NCBI RefSeq assembly: GCF_000278155.1
Contig: NZ_JH725094.1
Location: 375,765-439,764 of the forward strand
Length of the DNA stretch: 64,000 nucleotides
DNA from: Bartonella doshiae NCTC 12862 = ATCC 700133
GTDB lineage: Bacteria; Pseudomonadota; Alphaproteobacteria; Rhizobiales; Rhizobiaceae
Direction of reading: 5' to 3'
The notes beneath the pieces are model-generated. The model saw nothing but the letters and a program-made list of their open reading frames with translations, searched no databases and was not told the DNA's origin. Below, piece by piece: positions 1 through 8,513 of the stretch (the stretch's first letter is position 1; the number at the start of each line of letters is the position of its first letter). Position numbers and translations under genes: made by a program.

Positions 1-729
1 CTCTGGATCACTCTCTGGTGCAACAGAAACGTTTGCTATGAGAGGAACAACAGGAGTCGTCTTGTTAACAGTTGAAAGCGCTTTCTTCATAGTATCAGCC
101 GCAGGCTGCATCAAACTCGAATGGAAAGGCGCAGAAACTGGAAGAAGAAGAGCACGTTTAGCACCTGTCTTTGATGCGATCTCTACCGCTGTCTCAACAG
201 CCTTTGCTTTGCCTGAAATAACAATTTGCCCACCACCATTATCATTAGCAATCTGACATAACCCTTCCCCAGAAACAACCTGACAAATCTCTTCCACATT
301 TTGCTCATCTAAACCAATAATTGCTGCCATAGATCCTTCACCGACAGCAACAGCAGCTTGCATAGCATTTCCACGAATCCGCAAAAGCCTTGCCGTGTCA
401 GTAAGATTAAATGTACCAGCAGCACAAAGAGCTGAATATTCCCCTAAAGAATGACCTGCAACAAATTTTACTTTTGATGCCATATGAAACCCCAATTGTT
501 CCATTACACGAATAACAGCCATGGATACAGCCATCAATGCAGGTTGCGCATTTGCTGTTAATGTCAAAACATCCACTGGCCCTTCAAAAATAATTTCTGA
601 TAATTTCTCACCTAAAGCATCATCCACTTCCTCAAAAACCATCCGCGCTGCAACAAATTGCTCTGCAAGCACTTTGCCCATACCAACAAGCTGACTTCCT
701 TGTCCTGGAAAAGTAAAAGCTGCTACCAT
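1..729 (-). CDS. fabD: Malonyl-CoA:ACP transacylase, C-terminus cut by window edge
   Basis: This enzyme loads malonyl groups onto acyl carrier protein to feed fatty-acid synthesis in the cytoplasm. The 243 visible codons begin with an ATG at 729 and run off the left edge of the window; the family is usually about 310 residues, so roughly the last fifth is missing. The nucleophile motif GHSLG is present with Ser at residue 94, the N-terminal PGQGSQ motif is at residues 8-13, and the catalytic His of the APFH motif is at 204. A 21-bp tandem repeat lies 48-89 bp upstream of the start. Identity is secure. Confidence 0.95.
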   Translation of the reverse strand, partial: MVAAFTFPGQGSQLVGMGKVLAEQFVAARMVFEEVDDALGEKLSEIIFEGPVDVLTLTANAQPALMAVSMAVIRVMEQLGFHMASKVKFVAGHSLGEYSALCAAGTFNLTDTARLLRIRGNAMQAAVAVGEGSMAAIIGLDEQNVEEICQVVSGEGLCQIANDNGGGQIVISGKAKAVETAVEIASKTGAKRALLLPVSAPFHSSLMQPAADTMKKALSTVNKTTPVVPLIANVSVAPESDPE

Positions 730-776
730 CTATCGACTCCTCAATTGTGCAATTCAATTCTTTGCTTTTGATCTCA

Positions 777-818
777 TTCATAAGAATAAATCAAGATTTC
801 ATAAGCACAAATCAAGAT
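777..818. repeat. Two tandem 21-bp direct repeats upstream of fabD
   Basis: Two head-to-tail 21-bp units (777-797 and 798-818) share TTCATAAG, then a variable triplet (aat or cac), then AAATCAAGAT. Eighteen of 21 positions are identical. The array lies between the fabD start (729, minus strand) and the end of the PAP2 phosphatase gene (827), so on the minus strand it sits in the fabD promoter or 5' leader region. A spacing of 21 bp puts both copies on the same helical face, which would suit a dimeric regulator, but no binding protein is known to me. Confidence 0.75.
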
Positions 819-826
819 AAAGTAAT

Positions 827-1414
827 TTATTTAGAATGGATATCTCTCTTAAAGTTATACCTTATAGGTGGAATTTGATATAAAAACTTGGGGAAATACG
901 GCGCTATAAACTGAATCACACCCCAACTTATAAAACTGCCTAAAATTGTACCAGCTAAAATATCGAAAGGATAATGTACACCAACAAAAATACGTCCCCA
1001 ACAGATCAAACATAAAAATACCATTGCAAACTTAGATGCAACTTTATATTGGTAAAAATAAAGGCATGCTGTATACGATGCAATCGTTAAAGCATGATTA
1101 CTAGGAAAAGAAGCTGTTGCCCGATGCTTAATCAGTGGTGTCGTCAAACCCATAACAAATGGTCGTGGATGAAAGTAAACGAGAGAAATAAGATAGCCTG
1201 TAAAAAGAGCTATACAAATGCTCGTACAAATGCTTAGTACGACACGTCGTTCCATATTTCTACCACAAAACCATAGTATACTAAGATGTATGGGAATAAT
1301 GTAAATCAAAAATTTGGCACAAAAAATACTAAACAAAACTAAAATCGAACATGATTGATGATTCCCTGAAAATATTCCAAAAAGTGCTACATCAATCTGA
1401 TTAAAAAAATCCAT
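827..1414 (-). CDS. PAP2-family membrane phosphatase
   Basis: This is a small integral-membrane lipid phosphatase of the PAP2 superfamily, which includes undecaprenyl-diphosphate and lipid A phosphatases; the substrate cannot be told from sequence. Counting from a possible longer start at 1471, the signature is HPRP near residue 101, PSNH with His126, and Arg160-x5-His166 followed by PFDILAG, the usual three-part active site. Several hydrophobic segments surround these. I chose the ATG at 1414 (195 residues) because AAAGGAG sits at ideal spacing before it, while the longer start has no comparable site. It runs in the same direction as fabD. Confidence 0.85.
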   Translation of the reverse strand: MDFFNQIDVALFGIFSGNHQSCSILVLFSIFCAKFLIYIIPIHLSILWFCGRNMERRVVLSICTSICIALFTGYLISLVYFHPRPFVMGLTTPLIKHRATASFPSNHALTIASYTACLYFYQYKVASKFAMVFLCLICWGRIFVGVHYPFDILAGTILGSFISWGVIQFIAPYFPKFLYQIPPIRYNFKRDIHSK

Positions 1415-1767
1415 TTGTTTCTCCTTTACCCTTCTTAACAGCTTTATAATCTTGCTTCTGTGTAAAAGCATGAAACGTATAAAAATATATCAAAATTCAA
1501 TACATCATATTTTTTATGCACATGAGCTTGCTATTTTTAAAGATAAGCTGTAAATGTCAAACATTCGTTGCCGGCACTTTAGCTGGAGGTTGAACGGAGG
1601 ACTGAAAATGATCAGTAGGAAATGCAATATTTCCGACCTCCCGTGTCTCCGCTCTCGGATGTCTCGAATTGTTAAATGCGTCCTTTCTTCTTTGGATCTC
1701 CGAAAAAGACAAGTCGCAGAGGCTTTGCGCTGAAACCGGTAAATTTTAATTGGAGAAAGGCAAAACA
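1415..1767. promoter_or_regulatory. Divergent intergenic region between PAP2 gene and rpsF
   Basis: This 353-bp stretch carries the promoters for the PAP2 gene (minus) and the rpsF cluster (plus). TTGCTATTTTT at 1529-1539 could serve either as a -35 (TTGCTA, 17 bp before TAAATG) or as an extended -10 for rpsF, and I cannot decide between them. The downstream half holds a strongly foldable RNA element (separate entry). A good ribosome-binding site, GGAGAAAGG, precedes the rpsF ATG at 1768. I see no convincing gene; a minus-strand open frame through here overlaps rpsF and looks accidental. Confidence 0.5.
1581..1653 (+). promoter_or_regulatory. Branched RNA leader element upstream of rpsF-rpsR
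   Basis: The transcript can form a branched fold. The outer helix pairs AGCTGGAG (1581-1588, one bulge) with CTCCGCT (1647-1653). The next helix pairs ACGGAGG (1594-1600) with CCTCCCGT (1637-1644, one extra C). Inside lie two perfect hairpins: ACTGA/TCAGT (1601-1605/1612-1616) and GGAAAT/ATTTCC (1618-1623/1629-1634, loop GCAAT). All helices are nested. Ribosomal protein leaders often carry autoregulatory RNA sites, and an S6:S18-binding leader motif has been described in other bacteria. That this is an equivalent is inference; I matched only the location and the structured nature. Confidence 0.5.
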
Positions 1768-2172
1768 ATGGCTCTTTATGAACATGTGTTTCTTGCCCGG
1801 CAGGATATTGCACCACAGCAAATTGATGAACTTTTGAGTGTCTACAAAGGTGTCATTGAAGCACATGGTGGAAAAGTTGGGCGTGTAGAAAATTGGGGAC
1901 TGCGTCCTCTTGCTTATCGTATTCGCAAAAACCGTAAGGCTTATTATGTCTTAGTCAATATTGATGCATCAGCTGCAGCAATTGCTGAAGTTGAACGTCA
2001 AATGCGCATTAATGAAGATGTTTTGCGTTACATGACTATTCGCGTAGAGACACACGAAAAAGAAAAATCTGCTATGCTTTCACGCCTCGACCGTAATAGT
2101 CATATGGGACAAGATGACGAGCGCCTTCGCTCACCACGTCGCCAACGTGAAGATATTATAGAAAAGGAGTAG
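1768..2172 (+). CDS. rpsF: 30S ribosomal protein S6
   Basis: S6 binds with S18 to the platform of the small ribosomal subunit. The protein begins [14 protein letters not shown] and contains the conserved segment [14 protein letters not shown]; 134 residues is normal for alphaproteobacteria, which carry a charged C-terminal tail as seen here. I start at the ATG at 1768, preceded by GGAGAAAGG. A TTG six codons earlier is in frame but has no ribosome-binding site. rpsR follows within 10 bp, so the two proteins are made together, as their joint binding to 16S rRNA requires. Confidence 0.96.
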   Translation: MALYEHVFLARQDIAPQQIDELLSVYKGVIEAHGGKVGRVENWGLRPLAYRIRKNRKAYYVLVNIDASAAAIAEVERQMRINEDVLRYMTIRVETHEKEKSAMLSRLDRNSHMGQDDERLRSPRRQREDIIEKE

Positions 2173-2176
2173 AATG

Positions 2177-2425
2177 ATGACCGATATGAATCAAGCTGCA
2201 ACGCGTCGTCCTTTTCATCGTCGTCGTAAAACATGTCCATTCTCAGGTGCTAATGCTCCGAAAATTGATTACAAAGATATTAAGCTGTTACAGCGTTATA
2301 TTTCAGAACGTGGTAAGATCGTTCCTTCACGGATTACAGCTGTCAGCCAGAAAAAGCAGCGTGAATTGGCTAACGCCATCAAACGTGCCCGTTTTCTCGG
2401 TTTACTTCCATATGTTATAAAATAA
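2177..2425 (+). CDS. rpsR: 30S ribosomal protein S18
   Basis: S18 is the partner of S6 in the small-subunit platform. The 82-residue protein has the basic N-terminus [16 protein letters not shown] and the conserved core [20 protein letters not shown], then the family ending with GLLPYV. Two ATGs are adjacent (2174 and 2177); GGAG at 2166-2169 is better spaced for 2177. It is followed by a terminator-like hairpin at 2442 before the next gene of the cluster. Confidence 0.96.
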   Translation: MTDMNQAATRRPFHRRRKTCPFSGANAPKIDYKDIKLLQRYISERGKIVPSRITAVSQKKQRELANAIKRARFLGLLPYVIK

Positions 2426-2441
2426 TATCAAATGATACTAT

Positions 2442-2470
2442 ACTTCTGGAAAATCTCCTCAGAAGTTTTT
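2442..2470 (+). terminator. Rho-independent terminator-like hairpin after rpsR
   Basis: ACTTCTG (2442-2448) pairs with CAGAAGT (2460-2466), and the right arm runs straight into a T-run ending at 2470. It could end or attenuate the rpsF-rpsR transcript before the DUF2232 and rplI genes. The stem is only 7 bp and AT-rich, so partial read-through is likely. Confidence 0.6.
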
Positions 2471-2580
2471 CTTATATAGCACAGAGATACGTCTGATTGT
2501 ATAATGTGCAGGGATTAGTAAAATACCTAAAAGTTGGAGCATTACAATGCCCCTAACTGCGAAAGGCAGGACAGCGATAA

Positions 2581-3558
2581 ATGAAAAACTTTCGTACTTA
2601 CGAAATAATGACCGGTATTTTAGCGGGGCTTTTTGTTGTCGTCATAGGAATGGCAATTATTAGCGTTGCAAATATTGCACCCTACCTTTCTCTGCTTCTG
2701 GGTTGCTTTCTTTCACTTCCTATCTTCATTGTTGCATTTGGGCGTGGAACATTAGCAAGCCTTGTTGCCTTAATAAGTGCTACTGTTGTCCTTTTTATGG
2801 TTGCTAATGTATACATTAGTCTTGGATTTATGTTATTATTTTTTCTTCCTGCTGTTTATGCTTCTTGGCTTCTTGGGCTTGCACGGCCAGCACAAAAAGA
2901 AAATTCATTGATATGGTATCCGTTATCATCTGTTATTTTTCACTTAACAAACTTTATAGCTCTCCTTTCAACCTTTATTGGACTTTATGTCCAAACACGC
3001 CCATCTACACCTATTATAGCAAAAAAAATCACTGAAAATATAGCACAAACTATGCAACAGTCACAATCGATAAAGGAAGTAGATTTACTCGCTTTTAAAG
3101 AACTTTTGATGACAAATGCAGCAACTTTAACAGCTATTTCTTTAACTATTTATAGTTTAATCTTTCTCATTGGTAATCTTTATTTTTCTATGATCATAGC
3201 ACAATATATGAAGTGGTCAAAAAGACCCCGTGAGGATTGGAGCAAAACTCTTCGTATTCCGATTGCTGGAATTGTGATTTTTATCGCTGTTTGCATAACA
3301 TCAATGATTGAATTGGGTTTTACTCTTAACTTGAGTATGCGTGTCTTTACCTCCGCCTATACTGCTGTCATATCAATCAGTGGTCTAGCATATCTCCATA
3401 ATATTACAAAAGGGATAAGCGGTCGGGTTATTATACTCTCTCTTGTTTATCTTGCTATTTTAACTGTCGTTTTTGCTCCACCTATTTCTTTCATGATGCT
3501 TCTCATGGGGATTTGGGCTGCTATTCAATACAATTTTCAATCATGCAATAAGCCTTAA
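2581..3558 (+). CDS. DUF2232-type multi-pass membrane protein
   Basis: This is a 325-residue, very hydrophobic protein with about eight predicted membrane segments, matching in length and position the DUF2232 (YybS-like) protein that sits between rpsR and rplI in Rhizobiales. No catalytic motif is visible and the function is unknown. A central hydrophilic stretch (about residues 140-180) separates two membrane blocks. The start at 2581 follows a purine-rich stretch but no strong ribosome-binding site. The 155 bp before it include a TATAAT at 2500-2505 that could give the DUF2232-rplI pair its own promoter after the rpsR terminator. Confidence 0.8.
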   Translation: MKNFRTYEIMTGILAGLFVVVIGMAIISVANIAPYLSLLLGCFLSLPIFIVAFGRGTLASLVALISATVVLFMVANVYISLGFMLLFFLPAVYASWLLGLARPAQKENSLIWYPLSSVIFHLTNFIALLSTFIGLYVQTRPSTPIIAKKITENIAQTMQQSQSIKEVDLLAFKELLMTNAATLTAISLTIYSLIFLIGNLYFSMIIAQYMKWSKRPREDWSKTLRIPIAGIVIFIAVCITSMIELGFTLNLSMRVFTSAYTAVISISGLAYLHNITKGISGRVIILSLVYLAILTVVFAPPISFMMLLMGIWAAIQYNFQSCNKP

Positions 3559-3585
3559 TAATTTATTTGTTCGAAAGGAAAAATT

Positions 3586-4182
3586 ATGGATATTATTCTA
3601 CTTGAGCGCATTCCCCGTCTTGGCCAGATGGGTGATATTGTCTCGGTTAAAGACGGTTATGCCCGCAACTTTCTTTTGCCTCAAGGCAAAGCTTTACGCG
3701 CTAATGAATCTAACAAAAAACACTTTGAAATACAGCGCGCGCAGCTTGAAGCTCGTAATCTTGAACGTAAAAGCGAAGCACAAAAAATTGCAGAACAACT
3801 CAATGGTAAATCATTCATTGCCGTTCGTTCAGCTGGTGAAACAGGGCAGCTTTATGGATCTGTATCAACACGTGATATTTCTGAAATTATAACAGATGAA
3901 GGCTTTTCTATTGGGCGTAATCAGATTGAACTAAATCACCCAATAAAAACTATCGGCCTCCATACTATCACTCTTAGCCTACACCCTGAAGTTCAAATTT
4001 CTGTGATCATTAATGTTGCACGTTCAGCCAGTGAAGCGCAACGCCAAGCAGAAGGTGAAACTCTAACCTCTGCTGAAGCAATATATGATATTCAAGAAGA
4101 GTCATTAGAAGCAATTCAGGAAGAACCATTGGCAGAAGAAACGAACGATAACAATGCAAACAGCATTAATAAAGAAGCTTGA
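3586..4182 (+). CDS. rplI: 50S ribosomal protein L9
   Basis: L9 binds 23S rRNA and reaches across the ribosome surface, helping to hold the reading frame. The N-terminal domain shows the classic [19 protein letters not shown] followed by [16 protein letters not shown], then the long helix and the C-terminal rRNA-binding domain ([12 protein letters not shown]). At 198 residues it is about 50 longer than the E. coli protein because of an acidic tail rich in Glu and Asn, common in this order. GAAAGG precedes the ATG. A terminator follows at 4247. Confidence 0.96.
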   Translation: MDIILLERIPRLGQMGDIVSVKDGYARNFLLPQGKALRANESNKKHFEIQRAQLEARNLERKSEAQKIAEQLNGKSFIAVRSAGETGQLYGSVSTRDISEIITDEGFSIGRNQIELNHPIKTIGLHTITLSLHPEVQISVIINVARSASEAQRQAEGETLTSAEAIYDIQEESLEAIQEEPLAEETNDNNANSINKEA

Positions 4183-4813
4183 TTGCTATTTTTATTACCT
4201 GTTTTTTATTTTTATTTTTCTATTACTTAACACACTAACACTATATAAAATACTTATCCTAAAAGGCTAAGTATTTTATTGTTATTATCATAAATAACTG
4301 CGATCTTATGGAAAAAATTATTAAGTAAAAACACTTTTTACAGTGTTTACTAAACTAGAAACAAAAAAATCTTAAGTACCTACTCTTTAAAAGAGTATGA
4401 TTTACATAAAGTGATAAATTTATTACATTCTCATATCTCGTTTGTAATAATTCTAAACATAAAGCAAAGTAATTTTAACTATACCTATATTAAAGATCTA
4501 TCATCACATAACTTCAAAATACTCAAGACATAGCATTGTACTTTTTTAGAATACCAAAAGTGCAATTTGGAAAATTTACAGCTTCTCTAAAAATTTTATA
4601 TTATAAAAAAATGTAAAGGAATATGTTGTATAGCTGTATATAAGTAATACACAGATGATGAATCAAAAATTGAAGAGGACCTAAAAGTTTGAAAGTATGC
4701 TTTTAACTTAATTTAACTTAAAATGAAGATTTTGTCCCCTATCCTTTTGATACACAGTGTGTAATTGATGGGCTAAAGTAGCCAAACGCGAAATTTAGTG
4801 GAAAAAAACTGTT
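4183..4813. other. 631-bp AT-rich intergenic region, rplI to dnaB
   Basis: No gene is visible. After the rplI terminator (own entry) there are an imperfect inverted repeat, AGTAAAAACACT/AGTGTTTACT (4324-4335/4342-4351), and a short perfect one, TACTCTT/AAGAGTA (4381-4387/4391-4397). Near dnaB, ACACAGTGTGT and a small hairpin GGCT/AGCC at about 4774-4783 lie within 60 bp of the start. The dnaB promoter must be here, but I cannot pick a convincing -35/-10 pair. Confidence 0.5.
4247..4280 (+). terminator. Terminator after rplI
   Basis: AAAATACTTA (4247-4256) pairs perfectly with TAAGTATTTT (4268-4277) around an 11-base loop, followed by ATTGTTATT. The 10-bp stem with a T-rich right flank fits a rho-independent terminator. 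Its left flank is weakly A-rich, so it may also act on the opposite strand. Confidence 0.65.
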
Positions 4814-6304
4814 ATGGAAGAAACCAGCACCGTTAATTTCAGCTCTACATCAAAAGAAGAGTCCCCTTCTTTTCCACAGCTTCCGCATAATATTGAAGCT
4901 GAACAGGCATTGCTTGGAGCTCTTCTCATTAATAATGATGCACTTGATCGTGTTTCAGATTTTCTAAAACCAGAACATTTTTTTGAGCCCTTGCATCAAA
5001 AAATCTATGATATTTTGTCTCAGCTCATCAAAAGTGGAAAACTTGCAAATCCTGTTACTATCAAGCACTTTATTCCAGCTGAAGAAACGGTTGGAGAAAT
5101 CACCGTATACAATTACGTTGTTCGTTTAGCCAAAGAAGCAGTAACAATCATTAATGCTGAAGATTATGGAAGAGTCATCTATGACCTTTTTATTCGACGA
5201 TCTTTGATTAATCTTGGTAATCAAATTGTTAATACAGCTTTTGATGCTCCCATAGATATTACACCATCACAACAAATTGAAACAGTTGAACATCAACTAT
5301 TTCAATTAGCAGAAAAAGGAAAATACGGGGGTGGATTTGAAAATTTCGATGAAGCCATCAAAAAAGCTATTGATATGGCGAGTGCTGCAAAAAAGCGCTC
5401 TTCACACTTATCAGGAATAGCTACCCATATTAAAACACTTGATGAAAAAATGGGCGGATTACAAAAATCTGACTTAATTATTCTCGCTGGACGCCCTGGT
5501 ATGGGAAAAACCGCGCTTGCTACCAATATTGCCTTTAATATTGCTAACGCTTGCAATCGTGACGGAAAAACACAAGAAAATGAGGGAGGCATTGTTGGAT
5601 TTTTCTCACTGGAAATGTCATCAGAACAACTTGCAACCCGTATTATCTCTGAACAAACAGAGGTCTCTTCTTCTGATATTCGTCGTGGCAATATTTCAGA
5701 AGAGCAATTTTCAAAAATAATCCGTGCAATGAATCGTCTACAAAAAGCGCCACTTTATATCGACCAAACTGGTGGTATATCAATCACCCAATTAGCAGCA
5801 CGCGCTCGGCGTCTAAAACGACAGCATGGTTTAGATGTCTTGATTATTGACTACATCCAGTTAATGACCAGCAATTCAAGGCGTTCATCTGAAAACCGTG
5901 TTCAAGAAATTACAGAAATTACCACAGGGTTAAAAGCATTAGCTAAAGAACTGAATATTCCTATTATTGCACTTTCACAGCTTTCACGCCAAGTCGAAAA
6001 TCGAACAGACAAACGACCACAACTTTCAGATTTACGAGAATCTGGTTCAATTGAGCAAGACGCCGACATCGTTCTTTTTGTATACCGTGAAGAATATTAC
6101 CTTAAAAATGAACAACCAAAGGAAGGGAGTCCTGAACATGTGAAATGGCAAGACGCAATGGACGAAGTTACAGGAAAAGCTGACGTTATTGTCGCAAAAC
6201 AACGCCACGGACCAACAGGAACCATTCATCTCGCCTTTCAGTCTGATTTCACACGCTTCAGTGATCTGGCAGACAGTAACTATCTTCCAGAACAAATTGG
6301 TTAA
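4814..6304 (+). CDS. dnaB: Replicative DNA helicase DnaB
   Basis: The hexameric replicative helicase unwinds DNA at the fork and recruits primase. The N-terminal domain (PHNIEAEQALLGALL at residues 24-38) precedes a RecA-like motor with Walker A GRPGMGKT near residue 226, the Walker B region IIDYIQLM and the arginine-finger segment near SQLSRQVENR, followed by DLRESGSIEQDADIV. The 496-residue length is normal; there is no intein. It is followed 6 bp later by radA, so the two are probably co-transcribed. Confidence 0.97.
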   Translation: MEETSTVNFSSTSKEESPSFPQLPHNIEAEQALLGALLINNDALDRVSDFLKPEHFFEPLHQKIYDILSQLIKSGKLANPVTIKHFIPAEETVGEITVYNYVVRLAKEAVTIINAEDYGRVIYDLFIRRSLINLGNQIVNTAFDAPIDITPSQQIETVEHQLFQLAEKGKYGGGFENFDEAIKKAIDMASAAKKRSSHLSGIATHIKTLDEKMGGLQKSDLIILAGRPGMGKTALATNIAFNIANACNRDGKTQENEGGIVGFFSLEMSSEQLATRIISEQTEVSSSDIRRGNISEEQFSKIIRAMNRLQKAPLYIDQTGGISITQLAARARRLKRQHGLDVLIIDYIQLMTSNSRRSSENRVQEITEITTGLKALAKELNIPIIALSQLSRQVENRTDKRPQLSDLRESGSIEQDADIVLFVYREEYYLKNEQPKEGSPEHVKWQDAMDEVTGKADVIVAKQRHGPTGTIHLAFQSDFTRFSDLADSNYLPEQIG

Positions 6305-6310
6305 ATCATC

Positions 6311-7705
6311 ATGGCACGCAACCGTATACAATTTATCTGCCAAAATTGCGGAACTGTCTATACGCGTTGGGCTGGAAAATGTAGCTCGTGTGGGGAATGG
6401 AATTCTCTTGTTGAAGAAAATATGAACAATGGTATTGGTAGTGGTCCTACACAAAGTGCTCGTAAAGGGCGTATTGTTGCACTGACATCTCTTTCTGGAG
6501 ATCTTAAAGATGCTCCCCGTATCCACTCTGGTATTGCTGAACTTGATCGTGTCACCGGTGGAGGATTTGTACGTGGATCAGCATTACTTGTCGGTGGTGA
6601 TCCAGGTATTGGAAAATCAACATTGCTGACACAAACAGCAGCCGCCTTATCGCGAAAAGGACATCATGTCATCTATGTTTCAGGTGAAGAGGCTATTGCA
6701 CAAATCTGCCTTCGTGCACAAAGGCTCGATGCAGCCAATACAGAAGTTAGACTCGCTGCCGAAACTAATGTTGAAGATATTCTTGCAACTTTAAGCGAAC
6801 ATAAAAATCTTGATATGGTTATTATTGATTCCATTCAGACTCTATGGTCAGATACTGCTGATTCAGCACCTGGAACCGTCACTCAAGTGCGCATCGGCGC
6901 TCAAGCAATGATCCGCTTTGCTAAAAAAACAGGAGCAGCTGTTGTTCTTGTAGGTCATGTTACAAAAGATGGACAGATTGCTGGCCCTCGTGTTGTAGAA
7001 CATATGGTTGACGGTGTTCTCTATTTTGAGGGTGAAGGTGGGCATCATTATCGAATCCTGAGAACTGTAAAAAATCGCTTCGGTCCAACGAATGAAATTG
7101 GTGTTTTTGAAATGTCTGATAAGGGATTACGGGAAGTGATCAATCCATCAGAACTTTTTTTGGGTGAACGAAATGAAAAAGCACCAGGTGCTGCTGTTTT
7201 TGCAGGAATGGAAGGAACGCGCCCAATATTGGTAGAAATTCAAGCACTTGTTGCGCCCTCTTCACTTGGAACACCACGGCGTGCTGTTGTTGGATGGGAT
7301 GGAAATCGTCTTTCAATGATTCTTGCCGTTTTAGAAGCCCATTGCGGTATTCGTTTCGGACAACATGATGTCTACCTTAACGTTGCTGGTGGATATCGCA
7401 TATCAGAACCAGCTGCTGATTTAGCTGTTGCGGCAGCTTTAGTATCTTCTCTCACAAACATTCCTCTCCCAACAGATTATGTTTATTTTGGTGAAATTAG
7501 TCTGTCAGGAGCTATTCGCACTGTTTCACATTCTGGACAGCGCATCAATGAGGCCAAAAAACTTGGTTTTCAAGGAGCTGTTCAACCCGCAACAACAGCT
7601 GAAACGATGAAGTCATCAACTTTTCAACAGAAAACATTCTCTGACCTTCCTGAATTAGTTGCTGCTCTTACTGCAAGTAAAAAACGGTCTATACAACATA
7701 CCTGA
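6311..7705 (+). CDS. radA: DNA repair protein RadA
   Basis: RadA is a RecA-like ATPase that helps process recombination intermediates by branch migration. The N-terminal zinc finger is visible as CQNCG...CSSCGEW (residues 10-33). Walker A, GGDPGIGKST, lies near residue 95, the RadA-specific KNRFGPTNEIGVFEM follows, and a Lon-like C-terminal domain ends the protein. The 464-residue length is usual. The ATG lies 6 bp after the dnaB stop. Confidence 0.96.
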   Translation: MARNRIQFICQNCGTVYTRWAGKCSSCGEWNSLVEENMNNGIGSGPTQSARKGRIVALTSLSGDLKDAPRIHSGIAELDRVTGGGFVRGSALLVGGDPGIGKSTLLTQTAAALSRKGHHVIYVSGEEAIAQICLRAQRLDAANTEVRLAAETNVEDILATLSEHKNLDMVIIDSIQTLWSDTADSAPGTVTQVRIGAQAMIRFAKKTGAAVVLVGHVTKDGQIAGPRVVEHMVDGVLYFEGEGGHHYRILRTVKNRFGPTNEIGVFEMSDKGLREVINPSELFLGERNEKAPGAAVFAGMEGTRPILVEIQALVAPSSLGTPRRAVVGWDGNRLSMILAVLEAHCGIRFGQHDVYLNVAGGYRISEPAADLAVAAALVSSLTNIPLPTDYVYFGEISLSGAIRTVSHSGQRINEAKKLGFQGAVQPATTAETMKSSTFQQKTFSDLPELVAALTASKKRSIQHT

Positions 7706-7739
7706 TAGTACAGAAAAAACTCTATAAAATACAAAAGAT

Positions 7740-7751
7740 CCTTGCTATAAT
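7740..7751 (+). promoter_or_regulatory. Extended -10 promoter before cvpA
   Basis: CCTTGCTATAAT is a perfect TATAAT preceded by TGC, the extended -10 arrangement. It lies about 80 bp before cvpA. The identical 12-mer occurs at 49114 before the family 4 uracil-DNA glycosylase gene. No good -35 is seen at either place, as expected for extended -10 promoters. Confidence 0.5.
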
Positions 7752-7832
7752 AATAAAAAATGGCATATCCAGAAACTCCTTTGTATATTAATTTAAAAGA
7801 ATACAAATTTATTATGTATAAGGAACAAACAA

Positions 7833-8462
7833 ATGATCATAACAGTCCTTGATGGAATTGTCGTAGCAATCATCCTGTTTTCCGCTTTTCTCGCTATGCT
7901 TCGAGGATTTTCACGCGAAATTCTCTCGTTGATTTCTTGGGCAATCGCAGCTGTTGCTACACTGTTTTTGTTCAAACCTGTATTGCCTTTCTTTGAGCAA
8001 TATCTTTCTAATAAAATGATTGCGTTAATTACAACATTAGTAACAATTTTTATTGTTATCTTGATTATTACTTCAATCATTACAATGAAAATTTCTGATT
8101 TTATTATTGACAGTCGCATTGGCATCATTGACCGCACTATAGGATTTATTTTTGGAGCACTGCGTGGTTTATTTATTACGGTCATTGGTATATTGCTTCT
8201 TAATGCCCTTATTAAACCTGAACTGCAAACTGACTGGTTAAAAAATGCAAGAACAAAGCCTATCTTAGATTCACTTGGCCAAAAAATTTGGGAGATCCTA
8301 CCTAAAGATCTCAACGCTATTCTTGAAAAAACAGAAAAACTCCTTAAAAGAGATGATGAAAATACACTTCAAGGTGATACAAACAAAAATGACCCGCATT
8401 CTCATATAAATGCAATCGAACAAGAAAAAGAACAGTTTGTCATTGAAAGAAAATCTCAATAA
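7833..8462 (+). CDS. cvpA: CvpA-family inner-membrane protein
   Basis: This 209-residue protein has four hydrophobic segments in its first ~130 residues and a hydrophilic, acidic C-terminal tail. It matches the CvpA (colicin V production) family: an N-terminal LDGIVVAIILFSAFLAMLRGFSREILSL and a glycine-rich RTIGFIFGALRGLF segment. Its cellular role is poorly defined. The purF neighbour is the same as in E. coli and many other bacteria, which supports the call. An AAGGA ribosome-binding site precedes the ATG. Confidence 0.88.
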   Translation: MIITVLDGIVVAIILFSAFLAMLRGFSREILSLISWAIAAVATLFLFKPVLPFFEQYLSNKMIALITTLVTIFIVILIITSIITMKISDFIIDSRIGIIDRTIGFIFGALRGLFITVIGILLLNALIKPELQTDWLKNARTKPILDSLGQKIWEILPKDLNAILEKTEKLLKRDDENTLQGDTNKNDPHSHINAIEQEKEQFVIERKSQ

Positions 8463-8513
8463 TATAGAGCATGTGATATTAACCACTTCTCACATCATGA
8501 CCGAAAGAATATA

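Noticed and set aside
1415-1471. Longer PAP2 protein starting at 1471
   Set aside because: The extra 19 residues are basic and lack a ribosome-binding site, while the ATG at 1414 has an ideal AAAGGAG.
1514-1816. Minus-strand open frame of 100 codons across the rpsF leader
   Set aside because: It overlaps the rpsF start and the folded leader, has no family resemblance and no ribosome-binding site.
5302-5691. Minus-strand open frame inside dnaB
   Set aside because: It is fully contained in a well-conserved gene and its translation matches no known protein.
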